Positions 25,121-34,277 of a stretch of 64,000 nt of DNA are shown piece by piece. Every line of letters begins with the position of its first letter. Position 1 is the stretch's first letter. This DNA comes from VGNY01 sp964549635. GTDB lineage: Bacteria > Chloroflexota > Dehalococcoidia > GIF9 > UBA5629. The stretch is from contig CAZJVJ010000001.1 of the NCBI GenBank assembly GCA_964549635.1, forward strand, positions 124,001 to 188,000, read 5' to 3'. The notes under the pieces were generated by a model that worked only from the letters and a program-made list of their open reading frames with translations, made no database searches and was not told the DNA's origin. The position numbers were made by a program, and so were the translations under genes.

Positions 25121-26602
25121 ATGAAAAAAATTTCAAGGACTATATCTGGAGTAACCCCAGTAGCTGTCATGGGGCGGCCAATAGGCTGTCCTGGCGAATG
25201 CATTTATTGCCCAACCTTCCCTGATGCGCCTAAGAGCTACACCCCCGAATCTCCAGCAGTGCTCAGGGCAAAGTTTTGCAATTATGAACCCAGACGACAA
25301 GTTGAAGAGCGGCTGAAAATCCTCTCAGACATGGGACACCCGGCCGATAAAGTGGAACTCATTGTTATGGGCGGTACTTTTCTTGCCTATCCTGAAGAGT
25401 ATCAATATCAATTCATAAAGGACTGCTACGATGCCTTAAACGGTATACAGTCCCCTAGCTTAGAGGCGGCTAAGAAGATAAATGAAACCGCCAGGCATAG
25501 ATGCGTTGGGCTGTGCATTGAAACCAGGCCTGATTGGTGTCGAGAACAGGAAATCAAAAGGATGTTGAAATTCGGAGCCACCCGAGTGGAGCTAGGAGTG
25601 CAAACCTTAGATGACAATATTTACCGCCTGGTTAAGCGAGGCCATACTGTAGCCGAGGTAATGACAGCCACCAGGCTGCTTAAGGATTACGGTTTTAAGG
25701 TCTATTATCACTGGATGCCCGGGCTACCTGGGTCGACAACAGAGCTTGACCTGGAGCTGACAGTCAAGCTTTTTGCTGATGAGAATTTCAGACCCGATGG
25801 AATAAAACTCTATCCGACGCTGGTTGTCACTGGCACAGAACTGGAGCAGTGGTACCATGATAACCGTTATCAGCCGTACAGAATGGATGAGCTGGTGAAT
25901 TTGATGATAGAGATTAAGACCTCAATTCCCAGCTATGTCAGGATTCCCCGTGTGATGCGCGACATTCCTGGCAACTTTATTGTGGCTGGTTGCAGGGACC
26001 TGGCACTGAGAAGTTCGTTGAAAAAACGAATGAGAGAAATCGGCGCTCAGTGCCACTGTATCCGCTGCCGTGAGTACGGACATCGTCTTAGGGATGGCTG
26101 GAAAATCGGTAGGCCACAGCTGAAGAGACTGGATTACAAAGCATCTGGGGGAAAGGAGATTTTCCTCTCCTTCGAAGACGAAGGTGAAACTCTCTTTGGA
26201 TTGCTCCGCATGCGGATACGACCATCAGCACACAACGGAATGCTGGCTCTCATCAGAGAGTTGCATGTTTTTGGCCCAGAGGTCCCTCTGGGAGAACAAC
26301 GGTCGGAGGCAGCACAGCACAGGGGACTTGGCAGCAAGCTGCTTATGGAGGCTGAAAGAATTGCCCGGGATGAATTTCATGCCACAAAAATAGCCATTAT
26401 CAGCGGTGTAGGTGTCAGGGAATATTTTCGCACTGAATTTGGCTACAGGCTTGAAGGTCCTTATATGGTTAAGGAAATTAGTATAAATGGCAGGCAACAT
26501 AGTGGCTACCAGATATCTCACGAAAGTAGGGCTCCTCTCGAGAACACACTGGTTGCACACGGTGACATCTGGGGTGGAAACGACATCCGGACGGCGGGTT
26601 AA
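25121..26602 (+). CDS. elp3: Elp3: radical SAM/acetyltransferase tRNA uridine-34 carboxymethylase
   Basis: This is a 493-aa protein. The radical SAM domain (about 1-310) has the cluster motif GCPGECIYCP (C23, C27, C30), then VELIVMGGTF, ETRPDWCREQEI, GVQTLDDN and YYHWMPGLPGS. The zinc-type cysteines CHCIRCRE lie near residue 312. The C-terminal GNAT domain (about 345-455) has the acetyl-CoA loop AQHRGLGSKLL and ends in GYRLEGPYMVKEI. This is the single-subunit bacterial/archaeal Elp3, of which the Dehalococcoides mccartyi protein is the structurally known example. About 40 residues follow the usual family end and overlap the oppF-like gene antisense by 125 bases. An AAGGAAA site precedes the ATG. 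Confidence 0.95.
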   Translation: MKKISRTISGVTPVAVMGRPIGCPGECIYCPTFPDAPKSYTPESPAVLRAKFCNYEPRRQVEERLKILSDMGHPADKVELIVMGGTFLAYPEEYQYQFIKDCYDALNGIQSPSLEAAKKINETARHRCVGLCIETRPDWCREQEIKRMLKFGATRVELGVQTLDDNIYRLVKRGHTVAEVMTATRLLKDYGFKVYYHWMPGLPGSTTELDLELTVKLFADENFRPDGIKLYPTLVVTGTELEQWYHDNRYQPYRMDELVNLMIEIKTSIPSYVRIPRVMRDIPGNFIVAGCRDLALRSSLKKRMREIGAQCHCIRCREYGHRLRDGWKIGRPQLKRLDYKASGGKEIFLSFEDEGETLFGLLRMRIRPSAHNGMLALIRELHVFGPEVPLGEQRSEAAQHRGLGSKLLMEAERIARDEFHATKIAIISGVGVREYFRTEFGYRLEGPYMVKEISINGRQHSGYQISHESRAPLENTLVAHGDIWGGNDIRTAG

Positions 26603-27443
26603 GCGGTGAGGGAACATCTCCACGCAGTAATATTCTCTGCTTGACCTTCGCCTTCAAAGTTGGTACAGCCGATAACATGGCTTCAGTGTAAGGATGAAGA
26701 GGGTCATCAAAGATTTCCTTTTTGCTCGCTAGCTCAACAATTTTACCCAGATACATTACAGCCACTCTATGTGCCATATGCCTTATCACTGACAGGTCAT
26801 GAGCAATGAACAAATAGGCAAGACCGAACTTCTCCTGAATGTCCATCATCAAATTCAGCACCTGCGCCTGTATGGATACGTCTAAGGCACTTACAGGTTC
26901 GTCGGCAATTATGAGTTTCGGGTTTACAGCTAAAGCACGGGCGATACCGACACGCTGTTTTTGACCACCGCTTAACTCATGCGGATATAAGCTGGCCTGT
27001 CTGGTCTCTAACCCAACCTGCTCCAGCAACAAAGCCACCCTTTCATTGCGTTCCCTGTCATCACCGATATTATGGACAATCAAAGGTTCACATATAGAAT
27101 CACCCACGGTCATCCTGGGGTCAAGAGAGGAATCGGGGTCTTGAAATATTATCTGTATTTCCCTCCTTAATTTTCTAAGCCCCTTTTTGTCAAGCTTGAT
27201 GACATTAATCCCCTTGTACCAAATCTCTCCACTGGTCGGCTCCTCCAGTCTAAGCAGCGTTCTGCCCAGGGTTGACTTGCCACAGCCTGATTCACCAACT
27301 AATCCGAGGATCTCCCTTTCTGCAATATGAAAGGTCACACCGTCTACTGCCTTTACATCGCCAACATGTCGTGAAAATAGACCCGCAGTCACCGGAAAAT
27401 ATTTCTTCAGGTCTACCGTCTGTATTAGTTTATGATTATGCAC
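26478..27443 (-). CDS. Peptide ABC transporter ATP-binding protein (OppF/DppF type)
   Basis: This is a 321-aa ATPase. It has Walker A GESGCGKST, the Q-loop, signature LSGGQKQRVGIARAL, Walker B LIIADEPVSALDVS, H-loop AHDLSVI and the C-terminal oligopeptide-transporter domain with CRFHPRCHRVQPVCSRE. I place the start at GTG 27443, six bases after the stop of the oppD-like gene; a longer frame to 27542 would overlap that gene by 94 bases. It is the last gene of a five-gene peptide importer operon. Its 3' end overlaps the elp3 3' end in antisense. Confidence 0.93.
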   Translation of the reverse strand: MHNHKLIQTVDLKKYFPVTAGLFSRHVGDVKAVDGVTFHIAEREILGLVGESGCGKSTLGRTLLRLEEPTSGEIWYKGINVIKLDKKGLRKLRREIQIIFQDPDSSLDPRMTVGDSICEPLIVHNIGDDRERNERVALLLEQVGLETRQASLYPHELSGGQKQRVGIARALAVNPKLIIADEPVSALDVSIQAQVLNLMMDIQEKFGLAYLFIAHDLSVIRHMAHRVAVMYLGKIVELASKKEIFDDPLHPYTEAMLSAVPTLKAKVKQRILLRGDVPSPLNPPSGCRFHPRCHRVQPVCSREEPYFREISGSHYVACHLY

Positions 27444-27448
27444 CTGTT

Positions 27449-28423
27449 CTAACTGTACAAATGACAACGAACTTTGCGCTCCCTCGAAACTTTTATTTCG
27501 GGTGGCTCTTTTTGGCTGCAGATACCCATCGCCCTCGGACACCGGGGATGGAAAGCACAGCCCGGAGGCATCTCACAAGGGTCAGGTGGTGTACCAGGGA
27601 TTGATGCCAGTCTATCTGTGGTCTTAGATAAATCTGGCAGACATGCGATTAAACCGGCAGTATAGGGATGTTTCGGGTCATAAATTATTTCAGAAACAGG
27701 TGCTGTTTCAATATCTCTCCCCCCATACATAATCACGGCCCTGTCTCCTATTTCAGCCACGACCGCCAGATCATGGGTTATGAAGACAATAGACATTTGC
27801 CTTTTTACTTTCAGCTCACGAAAAATCTCAAGAATTTGAGCTTTGATAGTGACATCTACAGCAGTGGTCGGCTCGTCAGCGATGAGGAGTTTGGGGTTAC
27901 AGGAAAGGCTCATGGCTATAAGAGCTCTCTGCTTCATACCACCCGATAACTGATGAGGATAGTAATTCAAGACCCTTTCCACCGAGGGTATACCCATCTC
28001 ACTGAGTAAAGCCATAGCCCTGGCACGAGCCTGGTCACGCTCAAGTGGCAGATGAAGCCCCATCTGCTCAACTATCTGTTCACCTATAGTCAGCACCGGG
28101 TTGAAGGCGGATTGTGCTTCCTGAAAGACAATGGCAATATCATTACCTCTTATTTGTCTTAGCTGTTTTGCCGAACATCTGGCTAAGTCTAGTCCATCGT
28201 ACCTTACGTGACCATCGACTATCTTGCCCGGCGGGCTATCAATTAAGCCTAGAATAGATAGCGCCGTCACTGTCTTGCCGCAGCCTGATTCTCCGACCAG
28301 GCACAGACATTCGCCCCTTCTCACTTCAAAGTTGACTCCATCCACCGCTTTGACTATACCCCGGCGGGTGAAAAAATATGTCTTTAAATTTTCGACCTTC
28401 AAGACTATATCTTCCGAAATCAT
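27449..28423 (-). CDS. Peptide ABC transporter ATP-binding protein (OppD/DppD type)
   Basis: This is a 324-aa ATPase. It has Walker A GESGCGKTVTALSILGL, signature LSGGMKQRALIAMSL, Walker B LLIADEPTTAVDV, H-loop THDLAVV and the C-terminal CAFHPRCPRAMGICSQK cysteine region. The ATG at 28423 is preferred over a TTG at 28459; neither has a strong ribosome binding site. It lies directly after the two permease genes. Confidence 0.93.
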   Translation of the reverse strand: MISEDIVLKVENLKTYFFTRRGIVKAVDGVNFEVRRGECLCLVGESGCGKTVTALSILGLIDSPPGKIVDGHVRYDGLDLARCSAKQLRQIRGNDIAIVFQEAQSAFNPVLTIGEQIVEQMGLHLPLERDQARARAMALLSEMGIPSVERVLNYYPHQLSGGMKQRALIAMSLSCNPKLLIADEPTTAVDVTIKAQILEIFRELKVKRQMSIVFITHDLAVVAEIGDRAVIMYGGRDIETAPVSEIIYDPKHPYTAGLIACLPDLSKTTDRLASIPGTPPDPCEMPPGCAFHPRCPRAMGICSQKEPPEIKVSRERKVRCHLYS

Positions 28424-28489
28424 TTGATTAGCTATCAAATAGGCTGCCTCAGTAGTCAAATCGCTTCTCTACAACTGCAATTAGAGCTG

Positions 28490-29452
28490 CTAAATATTGC
28501 TCTTGGGGTCGAAGGCATCTCTGAGGCCATCACCTAGAAAGTTGAAAGCAAGAACGGTAAGGAAAATCATAATCCCCGGCTCTACAGCCACCCACCAGGC
28601 AGTACTAAGGCTGTGCTGCCCAGCTTCCAGTATTGTTCCCCAACTCGGCACAGTCGGGTCACCCAGACCGATAAAGCTCAATGCAGCCTCAGCCAAAATT
28701 ACCCCCGGAATAGCCAGCGTGGCCATGACTATAACCAAGCTGATGACATTCGGTATAAGGTGACGAAAAATGACTCGCTTATCGCTGGCGCCCATGGCTC
28801 TGGCAGCAATAACGAATTCCCGTGTCCTCAGTGATAAAGATTCACTTCTAATCAGCCTGGCAGCACCCGTCCACCCGGTAAGCCCGATTGCCAGTACTAT
28901 AATAGCCAGACTGGGGCCAAAGATAAAGACTATGAGCACAAGCAACAGGAAAAACGGAAAGGTCATCATAACATCGGTGAATCTCATCAGGGCATTGTCT
29001 GCCCAGCCACCCAGGTAGGCTGACAAAACTCCAATAATCGTCCCCAAGACAATGGCTATACTGGTAGCAATTATACCGACCAGCAAAGATACCCTGGCAC
29101 CTGAAATCAGCATAGCCAGCATATCGCGACCCTTGCTGTCCGTGCCTAGCGGGTGCTTCCATGTCCCGGAAACTTTTTTAGTAATAAATTCATCGGTTTC
29201 AATGTTGTAAACAGACTGCTCGACGGTAAAACCAATAGGTGGCAGGTTCTTCTCCTCAAAATTGACCATTGTGGGGTCTAAAGTAAAGAATGGACCAACA
29301 ATAGCCAGCAGAACCAGAAATATTATAAATGCTAGACCGAAAATAGCCAGCCTGTTGCGCCTTGTCCGCTGCCAGTAATAGTTAATAAGTCGTGTATTGC
29401 TCTGCCAGGAACGGCTGATCCTCTTCGCCATGCCCCTTAATTTTTCAATCAT
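28490..29452 (-). CDS. Peptide ABC transporter permease (OppC/DppC type)
   Basis: This is a 320-aa permease. It has an N-terminal membrane helix and a periplasmic loop with KHPLGTDSKGRDMLAMLISGARVSL, the typical OppC start of the transporter domain. Five further helices follow, with the EAA loop REFVIAARAMGASDKRVIFRHLIPN that contacts the ATPases. It overlaps the OppB-like gene by 8 bases, showing coupled translation. Confidence 0.95.
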   Translation of the reverse strand: MIEKLRGMAKRISRSWQSNTRLINYYWQRTRRNRLAIFGLAFIIFLVLLAIVGPFFTLDPTMVNFEEKNLPPIGFTVEQSVYNIETDEFITKKVSGTWKHPLGTDSKGRDMLAMLISGARVSLLVGIIATSIAIVLGTIIGVLSAYLGGWADNALMRFTDVMMTFPFFLLLVLIVFIFGPSLAIIVLAIGLTGWTGAARLIRSESLSLRTREFVIAARAMGASDKRVIFRHLIPNVISLVIVMATLAIPGVILAEAALSFIGLGDPTVPSWGTILEAGQHSLSTAWWVAVEPGIMIFLTVLAFNFLGDGLRDAFDPKSNI

Positions 29453-30422
29453 ACCTTATCCTCGGGTCAAGATACGTGTAAATAATATCTGTTACCAGGT
29501 TCACCAGCAGCACCACGAATGTACCTATGAGGGTTACGGCTACCACCACAGGGTAATCATTGGCAAAGATAGCCTTAAAAGATATTTGCCCTAAACCCGG
29601 AATGCCGAAAACAATCTCGGTTAAGTAAGCCCCACCGAAAACTATACTACCTAGGTCAAACATGATTATGGTAACCAGGGGTAGCAAAGCATTTCTGAAA
29701 ACGTGCTTGCCGATTACAGTCCGCTCCGGTAACCCTTTGGCTCGAGCTGTGGTGACAAACGCTTTCCTCAAGTTATCCAGCATCGCCGACCTGGTATATC
29801 TGACGTAGCCAGCCAGCATTCCCGTACCTAAAGTTATAACAGGCATCACCAAGGCCTTAAGATTCTCAAGTGAAAACAGGGGCAAAGTAGTATCATAGTA
29901 GGTCTTAAACAGCCCCAGTTTCACCGAGAAAATCAGGATGAGCATGACGCCAAGCCAGAAGTTAGGAATTGATATACCGACGAAAGAAAAAAGGGTAAAT
30001 GCATAATCCACCTTGGTGTATTGCTTAACTGCTGAGTAGATACCGATTAAGATGCCAAGGACGGCAGCAAACAGGCTGCTTAGCAGTATCAGTTGAAAAG
30101 AGTAAATCCAGTGCTTCTTTATAAGCTCAATTACGGGCATCGAGGTGCTGAAGGACCAACCCCAGTTACCTTGGAATAAGTTCTTCATGTAATCTGCATA
30201 CTGAACCCATATAGGTTTATCCAGACCATACCTGGCCTCAATTGCTGCCATAACCTGCGTCACATCATGTCCACCAGCAGCTATATTGGCTAAATATCTG
30301 TCCGCAGGCGAACTAGGCCCAACCCTAACTAAAATGAAAGTAACGGTTAATATCCCCCAGGCGATAATGACCGAGTAAATGAGCCTTCTAATAATATAAT
30401 CTCTGAGCCAACTTTTTTTCAT
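29445..30422 (-). CDS. Peptide ABC transporter permease (OppB/DppB type)
   Basis: This is a 325-aa permease with six membrane helices. It shows the usual RRLIYSVIIAWGILTVTFIL start, RVGPSSPADRY, GLDKPIWVQYADYMKNLFQGNWGWS and the EAA loop FVTTARAKGLPERTVIGKHVFRNALLP. It is the first permease after the binding-protein gene, with a 128-base gap. Confidence 0.95.
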   Translation of the reverse strand: MKKSWLRDYIIRRLIYSVIIAWGILTVTFILVRVGPSSPADRYLANIAAGGHDVTQVMAAIEARYGLDKPIWVQYADYMKNLFQGNWGWSFSTSMPVIELIKKHWIYSFQLILLSSLFAAVLGILIGIYSAVKQYTKVDYAFTLFSFVGISIPNFWLGVMLILIFSVKLGLFKTYYDTTLPLFSLENLKALVMPVITLGTGMLAGYVRYTRSAMLDNLRKAFVTTARAKGLPERTVIGKHVFRNALLPLVTIIMFDLGSIVFGGAYLTEIVFGIPGLGQISFKAIFANDYPVVVAVTLIGTFVVLLVNLVTDIIYTYLDPRIRYD

Positions 30423-30550
30423 ATAAGACTATTGAAAAAATGATGCCCTAGTACCAAACTGTTTTCTCTCAAATTCTATGCCTGTCACTCTAAACAACAG
30501 CTGTGATGGAATGGCAAAAAGAACTATATATCAAGCGAAGGCAGTCTATC

Positions 30551-32281
30551 TTATTTTGTGGCACCAAAGTACCAAAGATGGTAGTTATACCCCATATTAA
30601 TGCCAGGCTCTATACCCATCACATTTTTTAGAAAGCCGTAGTTAGCTCTATGAAAAACCAGGAAATTAACAGGTAGTTCTTCAGACAAAAGCCGAGCTAG
30701 TTCAGCGTAGATTTGTTTTCGCAACTCTTTGTCCAGTGCCTCTTTTGACTTGGCTCGCTTAAACAGAGCATCTACCTCAGGGTTAGAGTAACCCATAAAG
30801 TTCAGACCACCCTGGCTAGCAAAGAAAACATGGCTTCCAGACGGCTGCAACAAATCGGTGCTAAAACCTATCAACAATAGGTCCCATCGCTCTTGACTGA
30901 CTGCATCGGGACCATTATTGTATCTAGGCTCCTGGTCAGTTTTCGGCACCTTATTCATAACATACTGACGCAGCAGTGTTTCCCACGGCACAAGTTTAAT
31001 TTCCACCTCTATGCCCAGTTCCACCAACTCCTTGCGTACCATAAAAGCCATGTCCTCGCTTGGCTTACTGCCAGTGCTCACCACCAGAATTAAATGGAGC
31101 GGTTTACCTTCTTTATCAGTCACTTTTATAGTCCCGTCAGCCCTTTTAATCCCATAACCCTTCTGATAAAGAAGTTCAGCTGCCCTCTTTTTGTCATAGA
31201 GAGACCCAACCCCATATTTTTCTAGACCCTCTCCGTTGTACCAGGGTGAAGTCGGTGGGATAAAACTGAAAGCGGGTTCAGCAAAGCCCAGAAGGATTGA
31301 CTGGCTAATCATCTGCTTGTTAATTGCCATCGAAAAGGCTTGCCTTACCGTCCTATCCTTAAGCCCATCCCAGCCGTTAGCCCGCTGATTAAAAGCCAGC
31401 AATGTGTAACCTCTGGTGGGAACAGTATAGACCTTGACATGTGGTAAACTTCGGAACCTGTTAGCTTCAGCAGGCTCAATAGCAGTGTGAGTTATATCTC
31501 CAGCTTCGAGAGCCGCTTGCCTCGTGGCTGATGTGCCGAAGATCTTGACGACATACTGCTCAAAATATGGCGCTCCAACGTCTTTGCCCAGGTAGTACTC
31601 AGAATTGCGCTCGACTATGAACCTGTCATTCCTGTTCCACTCCTTAAACCGGTAAGGGCCAAGGTTACCAGTATAAGTCAGCTCGTTGAACTCCTTAGCC
31701 TGAGTAAAAGCCCTAACGTCACCCTCGTATTTTGTAGCTATGTGTTTAGGATAGGGTGTCAGATCGTAAATGGTGTAGACGAACTCCGGGTCAACTGTCC
31801 GCCGGGTAATGGTAAAGGTAGTCGCATCTACCACTTCTGGCGTAACAAAGACAGTCTTGCCGTCTACTTCTTCCTGCCAATCACTTTTATAAGGGTAGTT
31901 CAGCCAGTCAGAAAACATAAGATTCTTCAGGGTATACACATAGTCCTCGGCAGTGACCGGCAAGCCGTCACTCCACTTAAGGTCGTCCCTGATTGTGACG
32001 GTATAAACCAGACCATCTGGCGATACCTCTACATCCTTGGCTAGACAGCGTAACTGGATGTTAAACTGGTTATCATAAGTTGCCAGTGAGTCCAGCGTAT
32101 GACCAACATAGCTAAAAGAAGCAGCATCAGCAGCTAGAATCCAGTTTAGAGTCTCAGCATCCCCACCTGAATCCCCTTCTATGAAAACGCCTCTGACCTG
32201 TTTACCTCTATCAGCAGCACAACCTAGCGACATACCAATCACTACCAGTGACAGAACTATAAAAATTACCAGTCTTCTCAT
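30551..32281 (-). CDS. Peptide/nickel-type ABC transporter substrate-binding lipoprotein (family 5)
   Basis: This is a 576-aa lipoprotein. The ATG at 32281 is preceded by GGAAGGTG, and the signal ends in the lipobox GMSLGC. The mature part is a family 5 solute-binding protein (LKWSDGLPVTAEDYVYTLKN, the family signature, then the Oppa-like domains). It binds a peptide or similar solute outside the membrane and delivers it to the OppBC-like permeases. It is the first gene of the operon. Ligand type cannot be inferred; the family also covers nickel and oligosaccharides. Confidence 0.95.
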   Translation of the reverse strand: MRRLVIFIVLSLVVIGMSLGCAADRGKQVRGVFIEGDSGGDAETLNWILAADAASFSYVGHTLDSLATYDNQFNIQLRCLAKDVEVSPDGLVYTVTIRDDLKWSDGLPVTAEDYVYTLKNLMFSDWLNYPYKSDWQEEVDGKTVFVTPEVVDATTFTITRRTVDPEFVYTIYDLTPYPKHIATKYEGDVRAFTQAKEFNELTYTGNLGPYRFKEWNRNDRFIVERNSEYYLGKDVGAPYFEQYVVKIFGTSATRQAALEAGDITHTAIEPAEANRFRSLPHVKVYTVPTRGYTLLAFNQRANGWDGLKDRTVRQAFSMAINKQMISQSILLGFAEPAFSFIPPTSPWYNGEGLEKYGVGSLYDKKRAAELLYQKGYGIKRADGTIKVTDKEGKPLHLILVVSTGSKPSEDMAFMVRKELVELGIEVEIKLVPWETLLRQYVMNKVPKTDQEPRYNNGPDAVSQERWDLLLIGFSTDLLQPSGSHVFFASQGGLNFMGYSNPEVDALFKRAKSKEALDKELRKQIYAELARLLSEELPVNFLVFHRANYGFLKNVMGIEPGINMGYNYHLWYFGATK

Positions 32282-32422
32282 ACATGCACCTTCCAATATT
32301 TCGTTAATTTCGACTTTTCTTGCCGCCTATCTGGCCTACGTTTCGCCTGTTGCTTTATCGCTTTGCCTGACTTGAAACGATTTAGGTTAAGAAAACCTCT
32401 GCTGACCATAAAACACCCGCTT

Positions 32423-33580
32423 CTAAATAAAGCTTTCCTTGAGTCTAAAAATTACTCCTTCCATGTTATCTGGGTTATCTGAGTTGATACGCCTGATAGC
32501 CTCGTCAACCATCTGATATTTATGAGCATCATATAGGTCATCCAGTTTTTCATAGTAGCCAGCTCTCCTGCCAAACCTGAAGTTAAGCCTCTCCTGTGGT
32601 GATAATGAAAGATACCTCTTTATAATAGCCAGGCATGCTGACTTAGCTTCAGGGAATCGACCCTCTACCTCAGGTAACAGATTCAATACGTGGTCGCTTT
32701 TGAGCTCGCTTGTGACCTCTAGCCTTTCGATGAGGCTACCGATTTCCTCGACCACCTCGTCTTCTGTCTGAAGCTCAAAATCGCCGGCTTCAACCCTCGA
32801 CCACAAAGGCACTCCAGGCCGAATGTGAAGGCTGCGTAGCCTGATATAGTCCGGGTTGATTTCATTCAACACCATAACTGTCCCGTTAATGTGGTCTGTC
32901 GTCATCCTCCTGCCACCGAGTCCAGGCATCACATATTCGCATAAAGAAATCCCCGCTTTTTTTACCTTTTTGCCACCTATAATATGTTCCTCAGCAGTGA
33001 CACCTTTATCCATAAAGTTGAGCACAAGGTCAGAACCGCTTTCCAGGCCAATGTGCAACCTGGACAGACCAGCCTCTTTTAGCTGTTTTAGTTCCTCCAG
33101 TGATTTTTTAGCCGCAGTCTTGGAGCGGGCATAGGACGTAATCCTAGTCAGCCCGGGAAAGGTTTGCTTTAAAAATGAAACTACTTCCACTAAATCGGAG
33201 GTCCTCATTATAAGTGTATTAGCATCCTGAAGGAATGCGGTTTCACCCCCTGCCCATAGCCACAATGCTACATTGCGGATACTAGAGTTATATTGATACC
33301 CACTGTAAACCGCAGCCGCTACATCCCTGAGTCGACCACCATAACCCATTTTCCAGGTAAGCTCTTTAATCTCATCCGCAATAGCTTTAGCCACTTCTAT
33401 ATCACGAATTATATCCTCAGTCGGCCTTAGCTCAAATCTTTGCCCCTTGTAGACCGGGCAAAACTGACAGCGATTCCATGGACAGTTTCTGGTAGCCCTT
33501 ATCAACAATGAATATGCCTCGCTTGGTGGTCTTATTGGCCCCAGCTCAAAGCAATATTCGGTCAACATTTGCCTCATCAT
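32423..33580 (-). CDS. Radical SAM protein of unknown function
   Basis: This is a 385-aa protein. The cluster cysteines are RNCPWNRCQFCP (C33, C38, C41: CX4CX2C rather than the usual CX3CX2C). ALWLWAGGETAFLQDA follows. SRLHIGLESGSDLVLNFMDKG matches the radical SAM helper region seen in HemN/Elp3-like enzymes, and VMPGLGG is a SAM-binding segment. A C-terminal helical region carries no extra cluster motif. I cannot assign a substrate. It is leftward, downstream of nothing obvious, and separated from the transporter operon. Confidence 0.85.
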   Translation of the reverse strand: MMRQMLTEYCFELGPIRPPSEAYSLLIRATRNCPWNRCQFCPVYKGQRFELRPTEDIIRDIEVAKAIADEIKELTWKMGYGGRLRDVAAAVYSGYQYNSSIRNVALWLWAGGETAFLQDANTLIMRTSDLVEVVSFLKQTFPGLTRITSYARSKTAAKKSLEELKQLKEAGLSRLHIGLESGSDLVLNFMDKGVTAEEHIIGGKKVKKAGISLCEYVMPGLGGRRMTTDHINGTVMVLNEINPDYIRLRSLHIRPGVPLWSRVEAGDFELQTEDEVVEEIGSLIERLEVTSELKSDHVLNLLPEVEGRFPEAKSACLAIIKRYLSLSPQERLNFRFGRRAGYYEKLDDLYDAHKYQMVDEAIRRINSDNPDNMEGVIFRLKESFI

Positions 33581-33746
33581 AGCCCTTTTTAATTATATCC
33601 CCTGAGCCAATTCACTAGCAATTTTTATAATTCCAGGCCTTTAAGGCTATTACCACAGCTGCAATGGCGCCAGTCCCACTAGTCTAGACATCCTGAAGAA
33701 CACAGCTACACTGGATGGATTACAACCACCTGTCTCTCCGAGCACT

Positions 33747-33776
33747 TTGCAATAAGCTTCAAATATTAGGTAATAT
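33747..33776 (+). promoter_or_regulatory. Candidate promoter of the HIT protein gene
   Basis: TTGCAA at 33747-33752 and TAATAT at 33771-33776 are 18 bases apart and lie just upstream of the ATG at 33792. The short leader leaves little room for a ribosome binding site (AAGGCG is present). Moderate match only. Confidence 0.35.
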
Positions 33777-33791
33777 AAGGCGAAAAACACC

Positions 33792-34277
33792 ATGGAACAT
33801 ATTTGGGCACCGTGGCGAATAGAATATATTCTCCAGCCTGAACAAAGCGGTTGCTTTCTTTGCCTGAAGCCGAAAGAGAACAACGACGAATTAAACTTAA
33901 TCCTCTACCGTGGCGAAACCAACTTCATAATTTTAAACTCCTTCCCCTACAATCCCGGGCATTTGATGGTGGCACCCTACCGACACATAGGCCAACTTGG
34001 TATGCTGACTGATGCCGAATCAAATGAGCACTTTAACATGGTGAAACTGAGCACCAGGCTACTTACTCAAGTAATGAAACCGGCCGGCTTCAATATAGGT
34101 ATGAATCTGGGCAAAGTGGCAGGAGCTGGCTTGGACGTCCATATTCACACACATATAGTGCCGCGCTGGCAGGGCGATACTAACTTTATGCCCGTAGTGG
34201 CCAGCACTAAAGTATTACCAGAGGCATTAGCCGCAACCTATGAAAAGCTTAAAGAGGGTTTGTACAATATGCTCTAA
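33792..34277 (+). CDS. HIT-family nucleotide hydrolase/phosphorylase
   Basis: This is a 161-aa protein with an N-terminal CFLC pair (zinc site) and IILNSFPYNPGHLMVAPYRH. The histidine triad is HIHTHIVPRW (HxHxHxxP) near residue 125. The zinc-containing subgroup includes Ap4A phosphorylase-like and FHIT-like enzymes that cleave dinucleoside polyphosphates or AMP conjugates. Its stop overlaps the prephenate dehydratase stop by 4 bases on the opposite strand. Confidence 0.93.
   Translation: MEHIWAPWRIEYILQPEQSGCFLCLKPKENNDELNLILYRGETNFIILNSFPYNPGHLMVAPYRHIGQLGMLTDAESNEHFNMVKLSTRLLTQVMKPAGFNIGMNLGKVAGAGLDVHIHTHIVPRWQGDTNFMPVVASTKVLPEALAATYEKLKEGLYNML

Noticed and set aside
34274..34277. Possible regulatory overlap of HIT and pheA ends
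   Set aside because: A 4-base convergent overlap of stop codons is common in dense genomes and carries no information.
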